Below are positions 8,303 to 17,946 of a stretch of 64,000 nucleotides of DNA, in pieces (positions within the stretch are counted from its first letter, which is position 1; the number at the start of each line of letters is the position of its first letter). The position numbers and the translations under genes were made by a program. The notes under the pieces are model-generated. The model saw only the letters and a program-made list of their open reading frames with translations. It made no database searches and was not told the DNA's origin. The stretch covers positions 16,735-80,734 of the forward strand of contig NZ_JAGQEE010000013.1 of assembly GCF_018304945.1 (NCBI RefSeq), written 5' to 3'. Source of the stretch: Collimonas humicola (GTDB taxonomy: Bacteria > Pseudomonadota > Gammaproteobacteria > Burkholderiales > Burkholderiaceae_D).

Positions 8303-8328
8303 ACCACGTCCGTAGGAAGTGGTTTTTT
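8303..8328 (+). repeat. Second ACCACGTYC-GTA hairpin followed by six T
   Basis: ACCACGTCC-GTA-GGAAGTGGT has 8 of 9 pairs and is followed by TTTTTT on the plus strand. It shares the stem sequence and the GTA loop with the hairpin at 8056-8082. Two such palindromes 240 bp apart resemble the subterminal hairpins of IS200/IS605-type elements or of non-autonomous derivatives. Confidence 0.5.
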
Positions 8329-8569
8329 AAGGTGTTAATAAAACACATATTGGCATCGAGCATGCCGATTTCCTTGATCATGCTGCTGCACAGCAGCATG
8401 CAGCAGCCGTTAGCCCAGAAAATCTCCTGGTTTTTTTGAAAATCACTTCTCTTACCACCCATATGCTGTCCGCAAGGAAAAGTCAGCAACGACCCGCCCC
8501 AGATAACGACATTCAGATCGGTGACTTTGACCTGAAGTGGTGCAGCAATTCCTACATCCCGATTCTGTT

Positions 8570-8731
8570 TCATGAAGTTCCGCAATTGTTGATGATGGAA
8601 CCGATGGGAAGAATACGTCGCGCTATTTCCTCCACATCTACCATGAGGCCTGCAATACCAAGAAAGGTAAGTTCAGAGGTCGACGTGCCTTGTCCTTCTA
8701 CGACAGCATTACCAATTGTTTTGGTGAACAT
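8570..8731 (-). pseudogene. Third tail-collar gene, truncated after 53 codons
   Basis: The start, ribosome site (AAGGAGCTATC-ATG) and first 47 codons repeat the gene at 8793-9128 with one change (TSEL for TSEP). Identity ends abruptly inside the collar motif at ILPIGSII; six unrelated residues (NNCGTS) and a TGA follow. The collar domain is therefore missing. It arose by the 397-bp tandem duplication described separately, and then lost its 3' part. Confidence 0.75.
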
Positions 8732-9409
8732 GATAGCTCCTTAAAAATTCATGGTTTCGATGAAAATCTACAATTCGAAAAATCAGAGGCTACTATCTAA
8801 CCTTGATGATGAGGCAGACAAATACTGCTTGGAGACCTGCTTCAATCTCACCGGTAGGTATCATCGTGGGATTGCCAGTTTGTTCGGGGTTTATAGCTCC
8901 CATCAAAAGCGAGAATCGAAAATTTGGCGTGTCATTCTTACCGTCACATGGAAGCCATCCATCGGGAATACTACTTCCAGAAAACATGATGATGGAACCG
9001 ATGGGAAGAATACGTCGCGCTATTTCCTCCACATCTACCATGAGGCCTGCAATACCAAGAAAGGTAGGTTCAGAGGTCGACGTGCCTTGTCCTTCTACGA
9101 CAGCATTACCAATTGTTTTGGTGAACATGATAGCTCCTTAAAAATTCATGGTTTCGATGAAAATCTACAATTCGAAAAATCAGAGGCTACTATCTAACCT
9201 TGATGATGAGGCAGACAAATACTGCTTGGAGACCTGCTTCAATCTCACCGGTAGGTATCATCGTGGGATTGCCAGTTTGTTCGGGGTCTATAGCTCCCAT
9301 CAAAAGCGAGAATCGAAAATTTGGCGTGTCATTCTCACCGTCACATGGATGCCATCCATCGGGAATACTACTTCCAGAAAACATGATGATGGAACCGATA
9401 GGAAGAATC
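8592..9409. repeat. 397-bp tandem duplication of the tail-collar cassette
   Basis: Sequence from about 8592 repeats from about 8989 with an exact 397-bp offset and few changes (for example A/G at 8669/9066). The unit spans the end of one collar gene, the short intergenic region and the N-terminal part of the next. It produced three successive collar genes, of which the last is truncated. Confidence 0.85.
8793..9128 (-). CDS. Short tail-collar (fibre tip) protein
   Basis: The 111-aa protein has a 40-residue N-terminus not shared with the larger fibre, then a phage tail-collar domain (ILPIGSIIMFSGSS, IPDGWLPCDG) almost identical to that of the gene at 9190-9900, including the C-terminal FVCLIIKV strand. 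Collar domains form the trimeric distal part of fibres that bind receptors. The ATG at 9128 has a clear ribosome site (TTAAGGAGCTATC). It lacks the shaft and attachment part, so it may serve as an alternative tip or a chaperone-like partner. Confidence 0.7.
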   Translation of the reverse strand: MFTKTIGNAVVEGQGTSTSEPTFLGIAGLMVDVEEIARRILPIGSIIMFSGSSIPDGWLPCDGKNDTPNFRFSLLMGAINPEQTGNPTMIPTGEIEAGLQAVFVCLIIKVR

Positions 9410-9900
9410 TTATGCATATCCACACTGACACCATTCTCGTCCACCGTGATGCCGGCGCCTGCCTTCACCTTCAACGTGCCAGCATCACCAGTTCCGTCGA
9501 ATATAAGCCCACTAGCATTTCCCAACGCAGCCACACTCACCTTGCGATCAGTACCGACCGTAATGCCAGGTCCGCCAGTGACAGCAATGGCAGTCGGAGT
9601 AACACTGACACCATCCGCGTCCACTGTGATGCCGGCGCCTGCCTTCACCTTCAACGTGCCAGCATCACCAATTCCGTCGAGCTCAAGTCCGTTTCCCGTA
9701 GTATCTTGCCCTGGGCTTAGGCCCACCGCCCGGCGTCCGATTTCGGCGATATCGATCAAATTCCCAAAATCCGTTGATATCGGGACTGACTGGGGAGCGA
9801 AGCGGTCCTTAAGCTCATCAGCAGAAGGCAGCGCACCCTTCACAACAGGAGCCGTCGAGCGGGACAATGTACGGGTTGGTTTTTTCGACTTTGTGGCCAT
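9190..9900 (-). CDS. eCIS tail-fibre protein with collar domain (Afp13-like position)
   Basis: The 236-aa protein has a basic N-terminus, a LKDRFAPQSVP-ISTDFGNLID segment typical of bacterial fibre attachment regions, two copies of a shaft repeat (DAGTLKVKAGAGITVD) and a C-terminal tail-collar domain (ILPIGSIIMFSGSS, DGWHPCDG). It should attach to the baseplate and contact the target surface. It follows the second J protein by 86 bp, the usual place for the fibre gene. At 236 residues it is much shorter than Afp13 and has no adenovirus-like knob, so receptor binding may be shared with the FG-GAP propellers. Confidence 0.8.
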   Translation of the reverse strand: MATKSKKPTRTLSRSTAPVVKGALPSADELKDRFAPQSVPISTDFGNLIDIAEIGRRAVGLSPGQDTTGNGLELDGIGDAGTLKVKAGAGITVDADGVSVTPTAIAVTGGPGITVGTDRKVSVAALGNASGLIFDGTGDAGTLKVKAGAGITVDENGVSVDMHKILPIGSIIMFSGSSIPDGWHPCDGENDTPNFRFSLLMGAIDPEQTGNPTMIPTGEIEAGLQAVFVCLIIKVR

Positions 9901-9986
9901 GATTTCTCCTTAAACATGGATATTTTTAGTGATGTCTTTAATTCAAAAACAACAAAAAAATCTTGCCCCTGTCATGCACATGTGTC

Positions 9987-12797
9987 CTACGTGGGGGGGA
10001 CATAAAACAATTCATTTTCGGCGATATACTCTGGGTCCCACGGGTACTCAGCCTGAGCATCGGTAGCAATACGCATCACGCCAATCCCATCTCCCATTGA
10101 TGGCCTTTTCCCAATCGTCAACGCCTCTAGTAACTCGTAGGCGCGGTCTCCCCACGCTTTGCCGTCACCATGCCATGCAGCGTAATTTGCGGCAAACGCT
10201 GCGAAGGCCTCGTTATTCAGAGTAAGTACATAAGCCCTGACATGCATGGGAAGCTCCTCCCGCACAACCTCTGCGAACCACGCGAGTTTTACCTCGGGTT
10301 CGGCGACGTCAAATTCCTCACGTTTAAATACCACACTCACCGAGAATGAAAACTGGTCAACCGCCGCTTCTACTTTCTGGTACCAGATGTATTTTTCAGT
10401 ATCAAGATCAGGAAATTCACCCGATACATTTTCTACAACAATGGTACCCTCCAGTGCTTCCATCGCAGTAACGACAGCCTCGTTATCGACCACGGTCGGT
10501 AATTTATTCGTTTCCTCGGCACCGCCCGCTGATATCACCTTCTCAAAAATAATGTGATCTCCTGCTTTCAGGCTTGCTGGAAACGGCACCACCTGAAGCC
10601 GCCCCTGGTTAGTCGGCAATTCTGTGCCGCTGTCATCTTTTTGATTCTCCGACCATGCAGCGCGATAAGACATAAACTGCAACCAGGCTTGCGCATTTTG
10701 CCAGCGCACCTTGCCATCTCCAAACAACTCCTCCAGGTCAGCCAGATTGCGGGTCAGTTGTTGACTGTCTGCCGCATGGAACACCACCACCTTATCACTG
10801 CCGTTGCAAGGTGTGGCTGAGCGTACCATTAACGCCGCAATCGTAGTCTTCACCTCATTTAGCGCTGCACCAACTTCATCCTTCAGGATGACCAAATCGA
10901 TCAATTGCCCTACCTCCAGATCCGCTGCGACGGTGATGGTCAGCGTTCCTGCGTCGATGTTCACGACCAGCGCTATCGGCGTTTGATTCGTGTAGTCGTC
11001 ATAGTCGTGATTTGGCTCCACCGGCAGCAAGGCGCGATGTTCGACGATATAAAACGGCAGGTTGTCAACGTTTTCCGGATACGCGAACATTTCCGCGCCG
11101 ATGCCGAGCCGGGCCGCTATGCGGCGCTGGACCGCGGAAACCTGGTCGACGCGTATGCTGGCGCGGCCATACGCCAGCGCCGGATTTTGCTGCAGATAGC
11201 GCTGCTGCACTTCGAGAAATTCGGATCCGGCTGCGATATCGTCTTTCACCCACAACGTGCGCGACGCGCGCCCGCTGCCAAAATAACCGAGCAGGTAATC
11301 GACAATGGCTAACTCTTTCTTGGCGTCTATCATCGCTGCAAAGACATAACGCTCCAGATCGTCGGCGTAGGCCGCGTGCACATGCGCCGCAGGGCTGTCT
11401 TCCGGCAGCAGCGGCCATTTTCCGCCCCAGACCACCGGGTCTCCGATGCCGCGGATAAAAGAAAGCAATTCCGGCAGCAGTCTCAACTGATCGCAACCAT
11501 TGGCGATCTGCTGTTCAAACGGCAGCAGAAACTGGTGCAGCTGGATCTGCTGTGGGTCCGGCGTCGGCTCCAACAAGCCATAACAAGGCGGCAAGCGCTG
11601 GGCAGCGTAGTAGTAACGGTCCGGATTACGATACCGTCCGTAGGGCATGATGACTTGCGGCTCCTGCAGCCACTCCGGGAGCGGTACTGCGTCCTCAATG
11701 TCCTCCTCGCTCACAGACAGTGCCTGGCCGCGCTTGAGCAATTTAACCTGCTGCAGCATGGTTGTATAAGGATCTCCGCCCCAGAGCAGGAGATATTTTT
11801 CTGCTGCGACCGTTTTTGTCCACACCGGATCGGCCGACGATTCCTGAGTGAAACCGAGATGGCGAATGCTTTTGACAGCCTCAATGGAAAGCAGCGCATT
11901 GGCCAGCAGGCTGATGTTGAGCACCCTTGGCGCGCTATAGTCGGTGTCTGGCGGCAGCGTGGGTATCCGGCCATAATCCATCTGCGGGCCGTTATAAATC
12001 TCTTCGTTTGGCAAACCTTGTTGCGCCAGCTCCGTAGCGGTAAAGCGCGCGGGCGCCGACGATAGTGTGGCTTCGGTCAACACGAATATCTGCGCCATTA
12101 CTGCTGCTGGATCGATGCAGTCGTCGTCGACCTCAACAGTGATGTAGACGTTGACATCTTCCGATTCCAGCCAGGTTATGTTGCGCACGGCTTCGCACAG
12201 ATTGCGGTTATTTTCCAGGAATGTGGCCAGAGCAGCTTCTGCTTGGGGGCGCGCAATGTTGCGGTTTGGCTCGAGATACAGATGATAGGTACCGGCCACC
12301 CTGAGTTCCTCGATAATGGCCGCATCCTCTCCCTGCATGGGGGTGTCCCGAAACACGAACTCCCGCCGTTCAAGATCGCAGTAGTAGGTGTATTGTTGTG
12401 CTCCGCGCTCTGGTTGTAGTTGTGCGTTCCTGAAATAGAAGTTGTGGCTGCCGCGAAGATCGAGCAATTTACGCCGGTAATCGTCGGCTGTGATGGGGCC
12501 GCTGGTGAGTGCCTTGCCGGGGCCGAAGCTGGCAGGGAAAACACCTTCCTGTGCGGCGTACTGGTCAGAGTCCGTGGCTGGCGTGAGCAAGTCCACCAGC
12601 GGCAGCAGGTGACGATAGGCCAGATCGGAAGTGTTGTAGCACAAGGCCTGCAGCAGCGTGATGCCGGGGTCGTGCTCGGCGGTATCGGTCCAGGTGCTGC
12701 GGGCGTAAGTGGCCAGCACCTGCTCGGCCTGCGTCAGCAAGGTTTCGAAATGAATGCGTTCGCGGACTTCGGCGGTGACCGGCGGATTGGTGGTCAT
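9987..12797 (-). CDS. eCIS baseplate J-like protein 2 (Afp12-like)
   Basis: The 936-aa protein opens with TWTDTAEHDPGITLLQALCY, a motif of the Afp12/J-like baseplate wedge family (aspartate and proline in HDPGITLL are well conserved). The long middle part has the beta-rich repeats typical of the family and lacks any propeller insertion. It would form the outer baseplate wedge with the other J protein. Its start codon overlaps the stop of the upstream gene (12794-12797), so the two are translationally coupled. Length is normal for the family. Confidence 0.85.
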   Translation of the reverse strand: MTTNPPVTAEVRERIHFETLLTQAEQVLATYARSTWTDTAEHDPGITLLQALCYNTSDLAYRHLLPLVDLLTPATDSDQYAAQEGVFPASFGPGKALTSGPITADDYRRKLLDLRGSHNFYFRNAQLQPERGAQQYTYYCDLERREFVFRDTPMQGEDAAIIEELRVAGTYHLYLEPNRNIARPQAEAALATFLENNRNLCEAVRNITWLESEDVNVYITVEVDDDCIDPAAVMAQIFVLTEATLSSAPARFTATELAQQGLPNEEIYNGPQMDYGRIPTLPPDTDYSAPRVLNISLLANALLSIEAVKSIRHLGFTQESSADPVWTKTVAAEKYLLLWGGDPYTTMLQQVKLLKRGQALSVSEEDIEDAVPLPEWLQEPQVIMPYGRYRNPDRYYYAAQRLPPCYGLLEPTPDPQQIQLHQFLLPFEQQIANGCDQLRLLPELLSFIRGIGDPVVWGGKWPLLPEDSPAAHVHAAYADDLERYVFAAMIDAKKELAIVDYLLGYFGSGRASRTLWVKDDIAAGSEFLEVQQRYLQQNPALAYGRASIRVDQVSAVQRRIAARLGIGAEMFAYPENVDNLPFYIVEHRALLPVEPNHDYDDYTNQTPIALVVNIDAGTLTITVAADLEVGQLIDLVILKDEVGAALNEVKTTIAALMVRSATPCNGSDKVVVFHAADSQQLTRNLADLEELFGDGKVRWQNAQAWLQFMSYRAAWSENQKDDSGTELPTNQGRLQVVPFPASLKAGDHIIFEKVISAGGAEETNKLPTVVDNEAVVTAMEALEGTIVVENVSGEFPDLDTEKYIWYQKVEAAVDQFSFSVSVVFKREEFDVAEPEVKLAWFAEVVREELPMHVRAYVLTLNNEAFAAFAANYAAWHGDGKAWGDRAYELLEALTIGKRPSMGDGIGVMRIATDAQAEYPWDPEYIAENELFYVPPT

Positions 12798-15700
12798 TGA
12801 TGATCTCCCCGGTTGACGATGTTGGCGGCACTGCTAAGGGTGAGGACAGATTCGCCGGGCCAGACGAGCACCAATACGTCGGTCGGCGCGCCCTCCACCG
12901 AGCCGGCGCGTGAGGCTTGCGGCGTCAGGCTGAGCTGGTTGACCCGCAGTACGCCGGGCAATTGCTGGATAAAGGCCAGCATGCGGTAATAATCGATACC
13001 CTGTTCGAGCTGAACCACGCTGGCGCTGTCCCACGCCCAGGACATGTACTCCAACTCCAGGGCGCGCCGCACCTGGGCGTAACCGTAGCTGACATTGAGG
13101 CCAGAATCGAAATCGATCTGGTATTCCACCAGCACGTCGCGGTAGGTGGGGTTGACCAGTTGGAGGGTGAGCCAAGGCGAAGCCCGTTGCAGGATGTATT
13201 GCGCCATTTCCGCCAGACGCGCCGCATTGAACATTGGGCGCAGCGGATCGGCATTGTCTTGCCAGCCGCTGGCCGGCACCACTACCATTTTTTGTTCGTC
13301 GCTACGGTCGTCTAATTCGGGCGAAATCGCCATCACACCGTGCAGTTCGGGGTAGCGGTCAAGCAGCAAGGCTTTGATGTCGCGCACGGTCAGGGCGCGG
13401 TCACGATGATCCAGGCGCTGCGCCACGCGTTGGAAAAACGCGTTCTCGGTTTCAGCAGCCCGCCCACCGATAGAGGGCCATGGCTGCAGCACGCCGGCCA
13501 AGCCGGTGAGCGGCTGCACCGATTGGGTGATGGCGCCGGCAGGCAACGGGCCATCGAACACTTGCAATGGCTGATCCGGATCGGTGACGCGCAACGCCAT
13601 GCCGCTGTTGGTATACAGCCCGTACAGCCATGGATAATCGGAGACGTCTTCTATTGTTCCCGTGTTGATTTGATCGGGGCTGAGCAAGGCGCGCAACCAG
13701 ACACGCCCGGCCGGCATCATGGTGGCGGCAGCAGTAGTTGCGTCCGCGGCGTCGGCCGGCAAGGTCGCCCGCCACAGGCCTGAGTGGAACAGGGCGTCGG
13801 TCTGGTCTGCTACCTGCGCGTCCAGGCTGGCCCAATAATTGTCGCGATGCAGGTATTGCCATGCAACTTGCAGCGGCCCAGGGCTTTGCAATTGCCAGTG
13901 CAGCGCTAGATCCTGTTGCGGCGCTATGTTGCGAAAACCCACATACAGTGCATCGCTTGGTTGCAGTATGGACACCATGCCAACGGCAGTATCAGTCTTT
14001 GCCGGTGCGCCGATGGCGCATATGGTGCCGTCGCCGGAGAGGCTGACTGACGTGCCCAGGTAATTAACGGGCGTGCCGTCGTTGTGGGCGATTTTCTTTT
14101 TTTCTATCCACTCATCGCCTTCTCTATGGAACAGGTAGGCACTGGACGTTGTTGCAGACGATTGATCATGGGGCGAGGCTCCCACTGCCATCCATAGGCC
14201 GTCATCGCTGAGGCTGACTGAGGTGCCACATACTTCAACTGGAACCGTAGGAGGTATAGTTGGTTCAGATTCGAAATCGTAGAGCGAGCCGGAGGTGTTC
14301 GAGTTACGTCTAAATATCCGCGCCTTACCACCATTGCTATTCTTTGATCCTATCGCTAACCATCTGCCATCGGCATTCAGACTGACCGAGCTGCCGAAGG
14401 TGCTGACTCCGATAAGGTGAACTGTATTGTGCTCGCTCCAACCTGTTCCGTTATAAAAAGAAGCCGTCGCTCTCCCCGTAGAGAGATGCGGCATACCCGC
14501 AGCCAATGTCCTCCCATCGGCGCTGAGACAAACGCTTAAAACAAGTGAATCCTGACTACCAGGATAATTGTCAAAGGTACTTTCAATGTCCCAACCATCA
14601 CTGTCCGTATACTGGTATAAATAAATACCATGGGATTTAACACTGTTGTTACCAGACCTGCTCACCGCAAGCCTGCGGCCATCACCGGACAAACTGACGG
14701 CGTAACCGAATAAGGCGCCATCCGGCAAATCTGTGTCTGGAACCGTGATCAGAAGCTGCACAGGGTCGCCCCAGAGATCATCGATGCATTGAGAGACGTA
14801 CACGCGGCCCTTATTCCCGTCTGCCTCAGGCGCTCCAATCGCCAGCACGCTGCCATCTGCATTCAGGCTGAGCGACGCGCCAAACTGAATGTTTGTTGGT
14901 GAGCCAGAAGTAAAGGATTTCCATCCTTGCCATTGCCCGTCTACTGCCCTATAGACATCAACGACACCAACGCCCCCCGCTTCACCGTTGGTAGTTGCCA
15001 GTGGCGATCCCACTGCCAGCACCTTGCCGTCGCGACTAACCGCAGTTGCCACACCAAAGCGACTAGGATTACCACCCACATTGGCTGGCGCCAGATATTG
15101 CTGGCGCCAGCCAATGTCTTCCACGCCGCCGCTCTTCTTATAGCCAAACGGTGTCAACACATACTGCGGGCGCGCTGCCATTTCTTCGTCGTGGCACGTA
15201 TAGCTCACCAGGATACGATTCAATTGCGGTGTATAAGGCGGGTTGGGCAGATCTGACAAGGTGCCTTCAGCGTTTGGTTGTCGGTTGGCCAACAGGCGGA
15301 GGTATTCGGCATGCAGAAAATCTTTTCCCGCCAGTTCCAGCCGCAACCATACAGGCCAGTCACGTGGGTTGGCGTTGTCGGGGGCAACAGCCTGCAGGGA
15401 TGGCAGTGGCAATTGGAGAGTGTCTCCTTCCGGCTCGCCAGTGCCGGGCGACTTAAAAATGGAGAGCGGCGTGGTGGTTAACGGACTGGGAGCCTGTCCA
15501 CGCGCGACAATGGCCGGCTGAATCTTGAAAACGGTGTTATTGGTTATCTCACTGTCGTAACCTTCATACCAATCTTTAAAAGGCTCGCTCGGCAAATCAA
15601 TCCATTCCGGAGTCAAGGTGACTGTTAACGTGTCGCCTTTGCCATACCAGTCTGGGCTCACCATGTTGAAACCCGCGCCGAGGATAGGTTTTATGCCAAA

Positions 15701-17944
15701 GGGAAGGCTGCGGCCCGCAATGTTGGCTACGCCGTCATCAGTGCTGAAGAGGACGTCGGGCAGGTCGTTCACCGTCACACTCAGACGTTGGACGGGAGGC
15801 ATGCTCAAACCGTCGCTGCGACTGAGCTTCAACAGCGGCCAAGCTTCATGGAAACCATCCAATCCAGGCGCCGGCGCTATCGGGCCAGCGTCAGCGGGTA
15901 CTGTGAGGGTAAATTCGCTAACAACATCGACCGCAAGGTCAGAGCGGCCTGGCAATGTGGTGCCCGTTGCGATCGGCAGCCATTTGCCATCGCAGCTCAC
16001 TTCACCCAACAATTCGGTCGGGCCGCCGCTCGCAAATTCCACCGTAATCGTGCGCGTGCCGCCCGCCATGGCCAGCAACGGCGAGCTCACCACGCGCGCG
16101 TCGGGCACCAGGGTTTCCTGTTCATTGTTGCTCTCGAGCAGGCGCACCCCTTGCTCCGGCCACGGCAGGCCCTTATCCCGGTCATACACAACGCGCGACC
16201 AGGTGACGCCAGCCGAGGCCGAATGGCGGCACCAGCGCAGATCTGTCCATTGCCCCGGATTGGCCAATAGCGATTGCTGCAGGGCATACTGGCGCGGGTT
16301 ACCCTCGCTGTCTTGACCGCCATCGAAGACCGTGCCGGCGGGGATCATCAGTTCCGACAGCGGCGAGTCGACCACCATCGACAGCGCCACCTGGTCTGGC
16401 AAGACGGGGCGCTCCTTGAGCCCCAGCAGGCCGCGGTAATACAGCTGGCGATGCGCGCGCGGCAAGGCATTGAGCAGATCGCGCGGGGTTTCCATCATGC
16501 GCTGGAAGGCCAGGATAAAGGCCTGGTGTGGCAACATGGCGCCATCGGCTTGATCGGGCTGGCGATACAGCTGGGCGAAGGTTGCTACGTCAAATTTCTG
16601 TGATGCAGGGTTTGTTGCCGGCTCTGGCGTGGGGCTGAAGAGGATTTTGCCCATTGAAATCGCATGGTTATCATACATCTTTACCAAACCATTGTTTTCG
16701 CCTACTCCCGGAGCGCCGATGGCCAGCATCGCGCCGTCACCGGAGAGACTAACCGAGCAACCCAGAAGATAAGCGTTGACTATGCCGTCGTGGGTGATTT
16801 TCTGTTTTTCTACCCAGATTCCGTCTTTTTCGTGACACAAGTAGGCGGCTGATGTACCCGGATTGTTCGACAGATATATGGAGCCTATCGCCAGCCATTG
16901 ACCGTCATCGCTGATATGGATGCTGTAGCCATATAATTCTCCAACGGTTGGCGAGGATTGTACACGTTTCCGGTTATTCGTGGGAAAGCTAAGTCCGCTG
17001 CCTGTGCATACGTATGCTTCGTTTTGTCCATAGGCGCAGATGGCCAGCACTGTGCCATCAACATTGAAACTGACCGAATTGCCAAAGTAAGCGTTGTTTA
17101 CGTCACCCCCTGGTCGGTCAATGTGGCCAGACAGTTCCCATGTGGTGCCATCGCGGTATAAAACTTTGACATCCCCCTTAGTGCCTCCCCATCGGGGGAT
17201 GCCAATCGCAACCGACCTGCCGTTTCCACTAACGCTGACCGCTGCTCCCCATCTTTTCCATTCGTCATCTTCAGGTGTATCCGGAGTGGTTTCATCATAT
17301 ATATATTCGTCGCCTGTTTCTCTGAACAGCTCAACCCTGCCGGCGCCATTGCTAGCTGTATTAGCGATAACTCCCGGCGCGCCCACCGCCAGCAAAGTGC
17401 CATCTGCGGAAAGGCTGACTGCGTAACCGAATTCATCGTTCAACAAGCGGGTATTGGATAGGATCGGCGTACCATCGCTCCAGCTGTTCTCGGCGTATTT
17501 AAACAGGTAGGCGGCACCAAGATTGCTTTCACGCCCCGGTGCACCCACCGCCAGCACGCTGCCATCTGCATTCAGGCTGAGCGACGCACCAAACTTGGAA
17601 GTGGCCGTCATGTCGGCTATCGTAAGGGAAGCCGATTGTCGCCATTGACCGCCTTCAAAGCGAAATATATGCACCACACCAACATGACCCTCAGCGTCGA
17701 TCTCGCCCAGCGAGCTCACTGCCAGTATCCTGCCGTCGCGGCTGAGCGCCGTTGCCCGTCCGAAACTTCGCAGCACATCGTCTGTAGACGGGGCGACGAC
17801 GTCGCGCATGCCTTGATAGGGCGTCTCCTCAACAGGGATCCCGTTCGCATACTCCCGCATATAACGCAACCGCTCCAACATACTGCGGTCGTCCAGCACA
17901 AAAGGTTCCTGAGAAGGCGCGTCGTTAGGTGTGATATCAGCCAT
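12794..17944 (-). CDS. eCIS baseplate J-like protein 1 (Afp11-like) with two inserted FG-GAP propellers
   Basis: The 1716-aa protein is a J-like baseplate wedge split by two propellers. Family sequence covers residues 1-59 (MLERLRYMREYA), about 427-961 (FILAFQRMMETPRDLLNALP) and about 1328-1716 (ending in the J domain with RYPELHGVMAISPE and LVEYQIDFDSGLNVSYGYAQ). Residues 60-426 and 962-1327 are each seven repeats of a FG-x-SVSLSxDGxxLAVGAP unit, the FG-GAP repeat of integrin alpha-type seven-bladed propellers. Removing them leaves about 980 residues, the usual family size. Propeller 2 is close in DNA and protein to that of the sheath gene at 18789-21440. The propellers likely face outward and may bind host ligands. 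The start lies 3 bp past the PAAR-like gene. Confidence 0.88.
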   Translation of the reverse strand: MADITPNDAPSQEPFVLDDRSMLERLRYMREYANGIPVEETPYQGMRDVVAPSTDDVLRSFGRATALSRDGRILAVSSLGEIDAEGHVGVVHIFRFEGGQWRQSASLTIADMTATSKFGASLSLNADGSVLAVGAPGRESNLGAAYLFKYAENSWSDGTPILSNTRLLNDEFGYAVSLSADGTLLAVGAPGVIANTASNGAGRVELFRETGDEYIYDETTPDTPEDDEWKRWGAAVSVSGNGRSVAIGIPRWGGTKGDVKVLYRDGTTWELSGHIDRPGGDVNNAYFGNSVSFNVDGTVLAICAYGQNEAYVCTGSGLSFPTNNRKRVQSSPTVGELYGYSIHISDDGQWLAIGSIYLSNNPGTSAAYLCHEKDGIWVEKQKITHDGIVNAYLLGCSVSLSGDGAMLAIGAPGVGENNGLVKMYDNHAISMGKILFSPTPEPATNPASQKFDVATFAQLYRQPDQADGAMLPHQAFILAFQRMMETPRDLLNALPRAHRQLYYRGLLGLKERPVLPDQVALSMVVDSPLSELMIPAGTVFDGGQDSEGNPRQYALQQSLLANPGQWTDLRWCRHSASAGVTWSRVVYDRDKGLPWPEQGVRLLESNNEQETLVPDARVVSSPLLAMAGGTRTITVEFASGGPTELLGEVSCDGKWLPIATGTTLPGRSDLAVDVVSEFTLTVPADAGPIAPAPGLDGFHEAWPLLKLSRSDGLSMPPVQRLSVTVNDLPDVLFSTDDGVANIAGRSLPFGIKPILGAGFNMVSPDWYGKGDTLTVTLTPEWIDLPSEPFKDWYEGYDSEITNNTVFKIQPAIVARGQAPSPLTTTPLSIFKSPGTGEPEGDTLQLPLPSLQAVAPDNANPRDWPVWLRLELAGKDFLHAEYLRLLANRQPNAEGTLSDLPNPPYTPQLNRILVSYTCHDEEMAARPQYVLTPFGYKKSGGVEDIGWRQQYLAPANVGGNPSRFGVATAVSRDGKVLAVGSPLATTNGEAGGVGVVDVYRAVDGQWQGWKSFTSGSPTNIQFGASLSLNADGSVLAIGAPEADGNKGRVYVSQCIDDLWGDPVQLLITVPDTDLPDGALFGYAVSLSGDGRRLAVSRSGNNSVKSHGIYLYQYTDSDGWDIESTFDNYPGSQDSLVLSVCLSADGRTLAAGMPHLSTGRATASFYNGTGWSEHNTVHLIGVSTFGSSVSLNADGRWLAIGSKNSNGGKARIFRRNSNTSGSLYDFESEPTIPPTVPVEVCGTSVSLSDDGLWMAVGASPHDQSSATTSSAYLFHREGDEWIEKKKIAHNDGTPVNYLGTSVSLSGDGTICAIGAPAKTDTAVGMVSILQPSDALYVGFRNIAPQQDLALHWQLQSPGPLQVAWQYLHRDNYWASLDAQVADQTDALFHSGLWRATLPADAADATTAAATMMPAGRVWLRALLSPDQINTGTIEDVSDYPWLYGLYTNSGMALRVTDPDQPLQVFDGPLPAGAITQSVQPLTGLAGVLQPWPSIGGRAAETENAFFQRVAQRLDHRDRALTVRDIKALLLDRYPELHGVMAISPELDDRSDEQKMVVVPASGWQDNADPLRPMFNAARLAEMAQYILQRASPWLTLQLVNPTYRDVLVEYQIDFDSGLNVSYGYAQVRRALELEYMSWAWDSASVVQLEQGIDYYRMLAFIQQLPGVLRVNQLSLTPQASRAGSVEGAPTDVLVLVWPGESVLTLSSAANIVNRGDHQ

Positions 17945-17946
17945 GG

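Larger units (their letters stand above)
7946..8569. other. Non-coding stretch inside the eCIS operon
   Basis: These 624 bp separate the fibre genes from the heptosyltransferase gene. They hold two related hairpins (8056-8082 and 8303-8323), a CTCCCC-ATA-GGGGAG stem near 8090-8106 and a 22-bp palindrome at 8379-8400 (CATGCTGCTG-CA-CAGCAGCATG). No convincing gene is present. The sequence replaced the 3' part of the third collar gene, so it probably entered by insertion or rearrangement. Confidence 0.6.

Noticed and set aside
9200..9913. Plus-strand frame of 237 codons opposite the fibre gene
   Set aside because: It is antisense to a well-supported fibre protein and its product has no family features.
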